Shown: in pieces, positions 6,590 to 7,088 of the stretch | Layout of the letters: each line of letters opens with the position of its first letter | Position numbering within the stretch: position 1 is the first letter of the stretch | Translations under genes and position numbers: made by a program | DNA from: DASZCR01 sp035942915 | GTDB lineage: Bacteria; Acidobacteriota; Blastocatellia; Pyrinomonadales; Pyrinomonadaceae | Direction: 5' to 3' | Assembly (NCBI GenBank): GCA_035942915.1 | Contig: DASZCR010000035.1 | Location: 1 to 7,088 of the forward strand | Length of the DNA stretch: 7,088 bases | The notes under the pieces: generated by a model | The model's database searches: none | The model's input: only the letters and a program-made list of their open reading frames with translations | What the model was told of the DNA's origin: nothing

Positions 6590-6594
6590 AAAGG
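6590..6594 (+). promoter_or_regulatory. Ribosome binding site for the TTG-started plus-strand gene
   Basis: AAAGG is followed by 7 nt and then TTG (6602). The in-frame ATG further on (6674) has no such site and would delete the basic n-region of the signal peptide, so this site favours the TTG. Confidence 0.5.
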
Positions 6595-6601
6595 TCTGAT
6601 T

Positions 6602-7088
6602 TTGCTGAGACGCACCCGCATCGCGCGCCTTGACCGAGCCGCCGTCACCCGAAAATTGACGGCGACGCTCCTCATGCTCGCGCTCGTCTCGGCCTTTGCC
6701 CCCTTCGCCTCCGCGCTCTCTCACGCGAAGATGCCCTGCTGCGAGATGGCAGCGCATCACGAAGAGGGCGGCGCGGAGTGCGTCGGCCACTCGTGTCACA
6801 CCAAGCCCGCCACCCCCAAAAAGGCTGCGAAGAAGGCTGAGAAGAAGGAGACTGAACCATCAGACCCGATGTGCGGCACAGAGCAGGCGGCGGCGACGAC
6901 CACACACGCCAAGCCTCAACACGCCGCGCACCACGCCAAGCACACACAACACGCCGCGCCTTCAGCCACCAGACAGGACGCGGACGACGTTTCTTCTCAT
7001 CCGCCCGCGTCTCAAGATGCGGCGCAGGATTCGTCTGAAGCGTCTGCGGCGCACACCTCGTCGTCTCATTCGCACGACGCTACGGCTC
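6602..7088 (+). CDS. Exported Cys/His-rich low-complexity protein, 3' end outside window
   Basis: From TTG 6602 the frame is open for 162 codons to the window edge, with strongly GC-biased third positions. The product opens with a basic stretch (R3, R4, R6, R9, R12, R17, K18), a hydrophobic core (about 19-35), and a likely signal peptidase site near ASA (36-38) or SHA (40-42). The mature N-terminus is a Cys/His cluster: C46-C47, H52-H53, C60, H63, C65-H66. Then come a Lys-rich stretch (73-82), another Cys (C91), a His-rich repeat (102-119), and a Ser/Ala/Asp/His-rich tail. The cluster suggests metal or redox binding outside the cytoplasm, an inference only; I do not recognise the family with certainty. 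The alternative start is ATG 6674, which would leave a shorter signal peptide. Minus-strand frames over the same bases lack ribosome binding sites and recognisable domains. Confidence 0.72.
   Translation, partial: MLRRTRIARLDRAAVTRKLTATLLMLALVSAFAPFASALSHAKMPCCEMAAHHEEGGAECVGHSCHTKPATPKKAAKKAEKKETEPSDPMCGTEQAAATTTHAKPQHAAHHAKHTQHAAPSATRQDADDVSSHPPASQDAAQDSSEASAAHTSSSHSHDATA
6905..6959 (+). repeat. In-frame direct repeat within the His-rich protein gene
   Basis: Two adjacent copies (6905-6929 and 6932-6959) share CACGCCAAG at their start and CAACACGCCGCGC at their end, with 3 extra bases in the second copy. They encode HAKPQHAA and, after one extra His plus the second unit, HAKHTQHAA (residues 102-119). 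The length difference is a whole codon, so the coding frame is kept. This looks like recent tandem duplication in a low-complexity, His-rich segment. Confidence 0.75.

Noticed and set aside
6539..6947. Two minus-strand open frames of 86 and 91 codons at the right end
   Set aside because: They lack domain signals; the plus-strand frame over the same bases has a signal peptide, an ordered Cys/His cluster and GC-rich third positions.

Overview
The window is GC-rich bacterial DNA, densely coding, with strongly GC-biased third codon positions. It is dominated by a run of genes on the minus strand. The gene set (phosphoserine-pathway genes beside a DUF1015 gene, a secreted DUF4139-like protein, a secreted His/Cys-rich protein) and the codon bias would fit an acidobacterium, perhaps of the Blastocatellia group. 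That placement is an impression from protein style, not a demonstrated assignment.

Reading the minus strand in its direction of transcription (right to left), the order is: a DUF1015 protein (6240-4999, GTG start), a RimJ/RimL-type GNAT acetyltransferase (4989-4444), serA, phosphoglycerate dehydrogenase (4405-3191), serC, phosphoserine aminotransferase (3087-1990), a secreted DUF4139-like protein (1880-174), and the first 27 codons of another secreted protein cut by the left edge (82-1). The first three genes are tightly packed (gaps of 9 and 38 bp), and the DUF1015 stop codon overlaps the ribosome binding site of the acetyltransferase gene. They are probably one transcript with serA and serC. 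SerA and SerC give the first two steps of serine synthesis from 3-phosphoglycerate. The phosphatase (SerB) is not in the window, and the DUF1015 protein, with its DGHHR box, is an intriguing neighbour for that missing step.

The serA-serC gap is occupied by a conspicuous element (3114-3198): two arms of 7-bp tandem repeats in opposite orientation. They form a near-perfect 34-bp palindrome, and one arm runs into the serA coding end and supplies its stop codon. The 109-bp leader of the DUF4139-like gene holds a G-tract and a C-tract that could pair, with the C-tract lying between the Shine-Dalgarno sequence and the start codon.

At the right, a 361-bp divergent intergenic region separates the minus-strand operon from a plus-strand gene that begins at a TTG (6602) and runs off the window. 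It encodes an exported, Cys/His-rich, low-complexity protein. It is easily missed because of its non-ATG start and missing stop. No RNA genes, CRISPR arrays, insertion sequences or convincing rho-independent terminators were seen.
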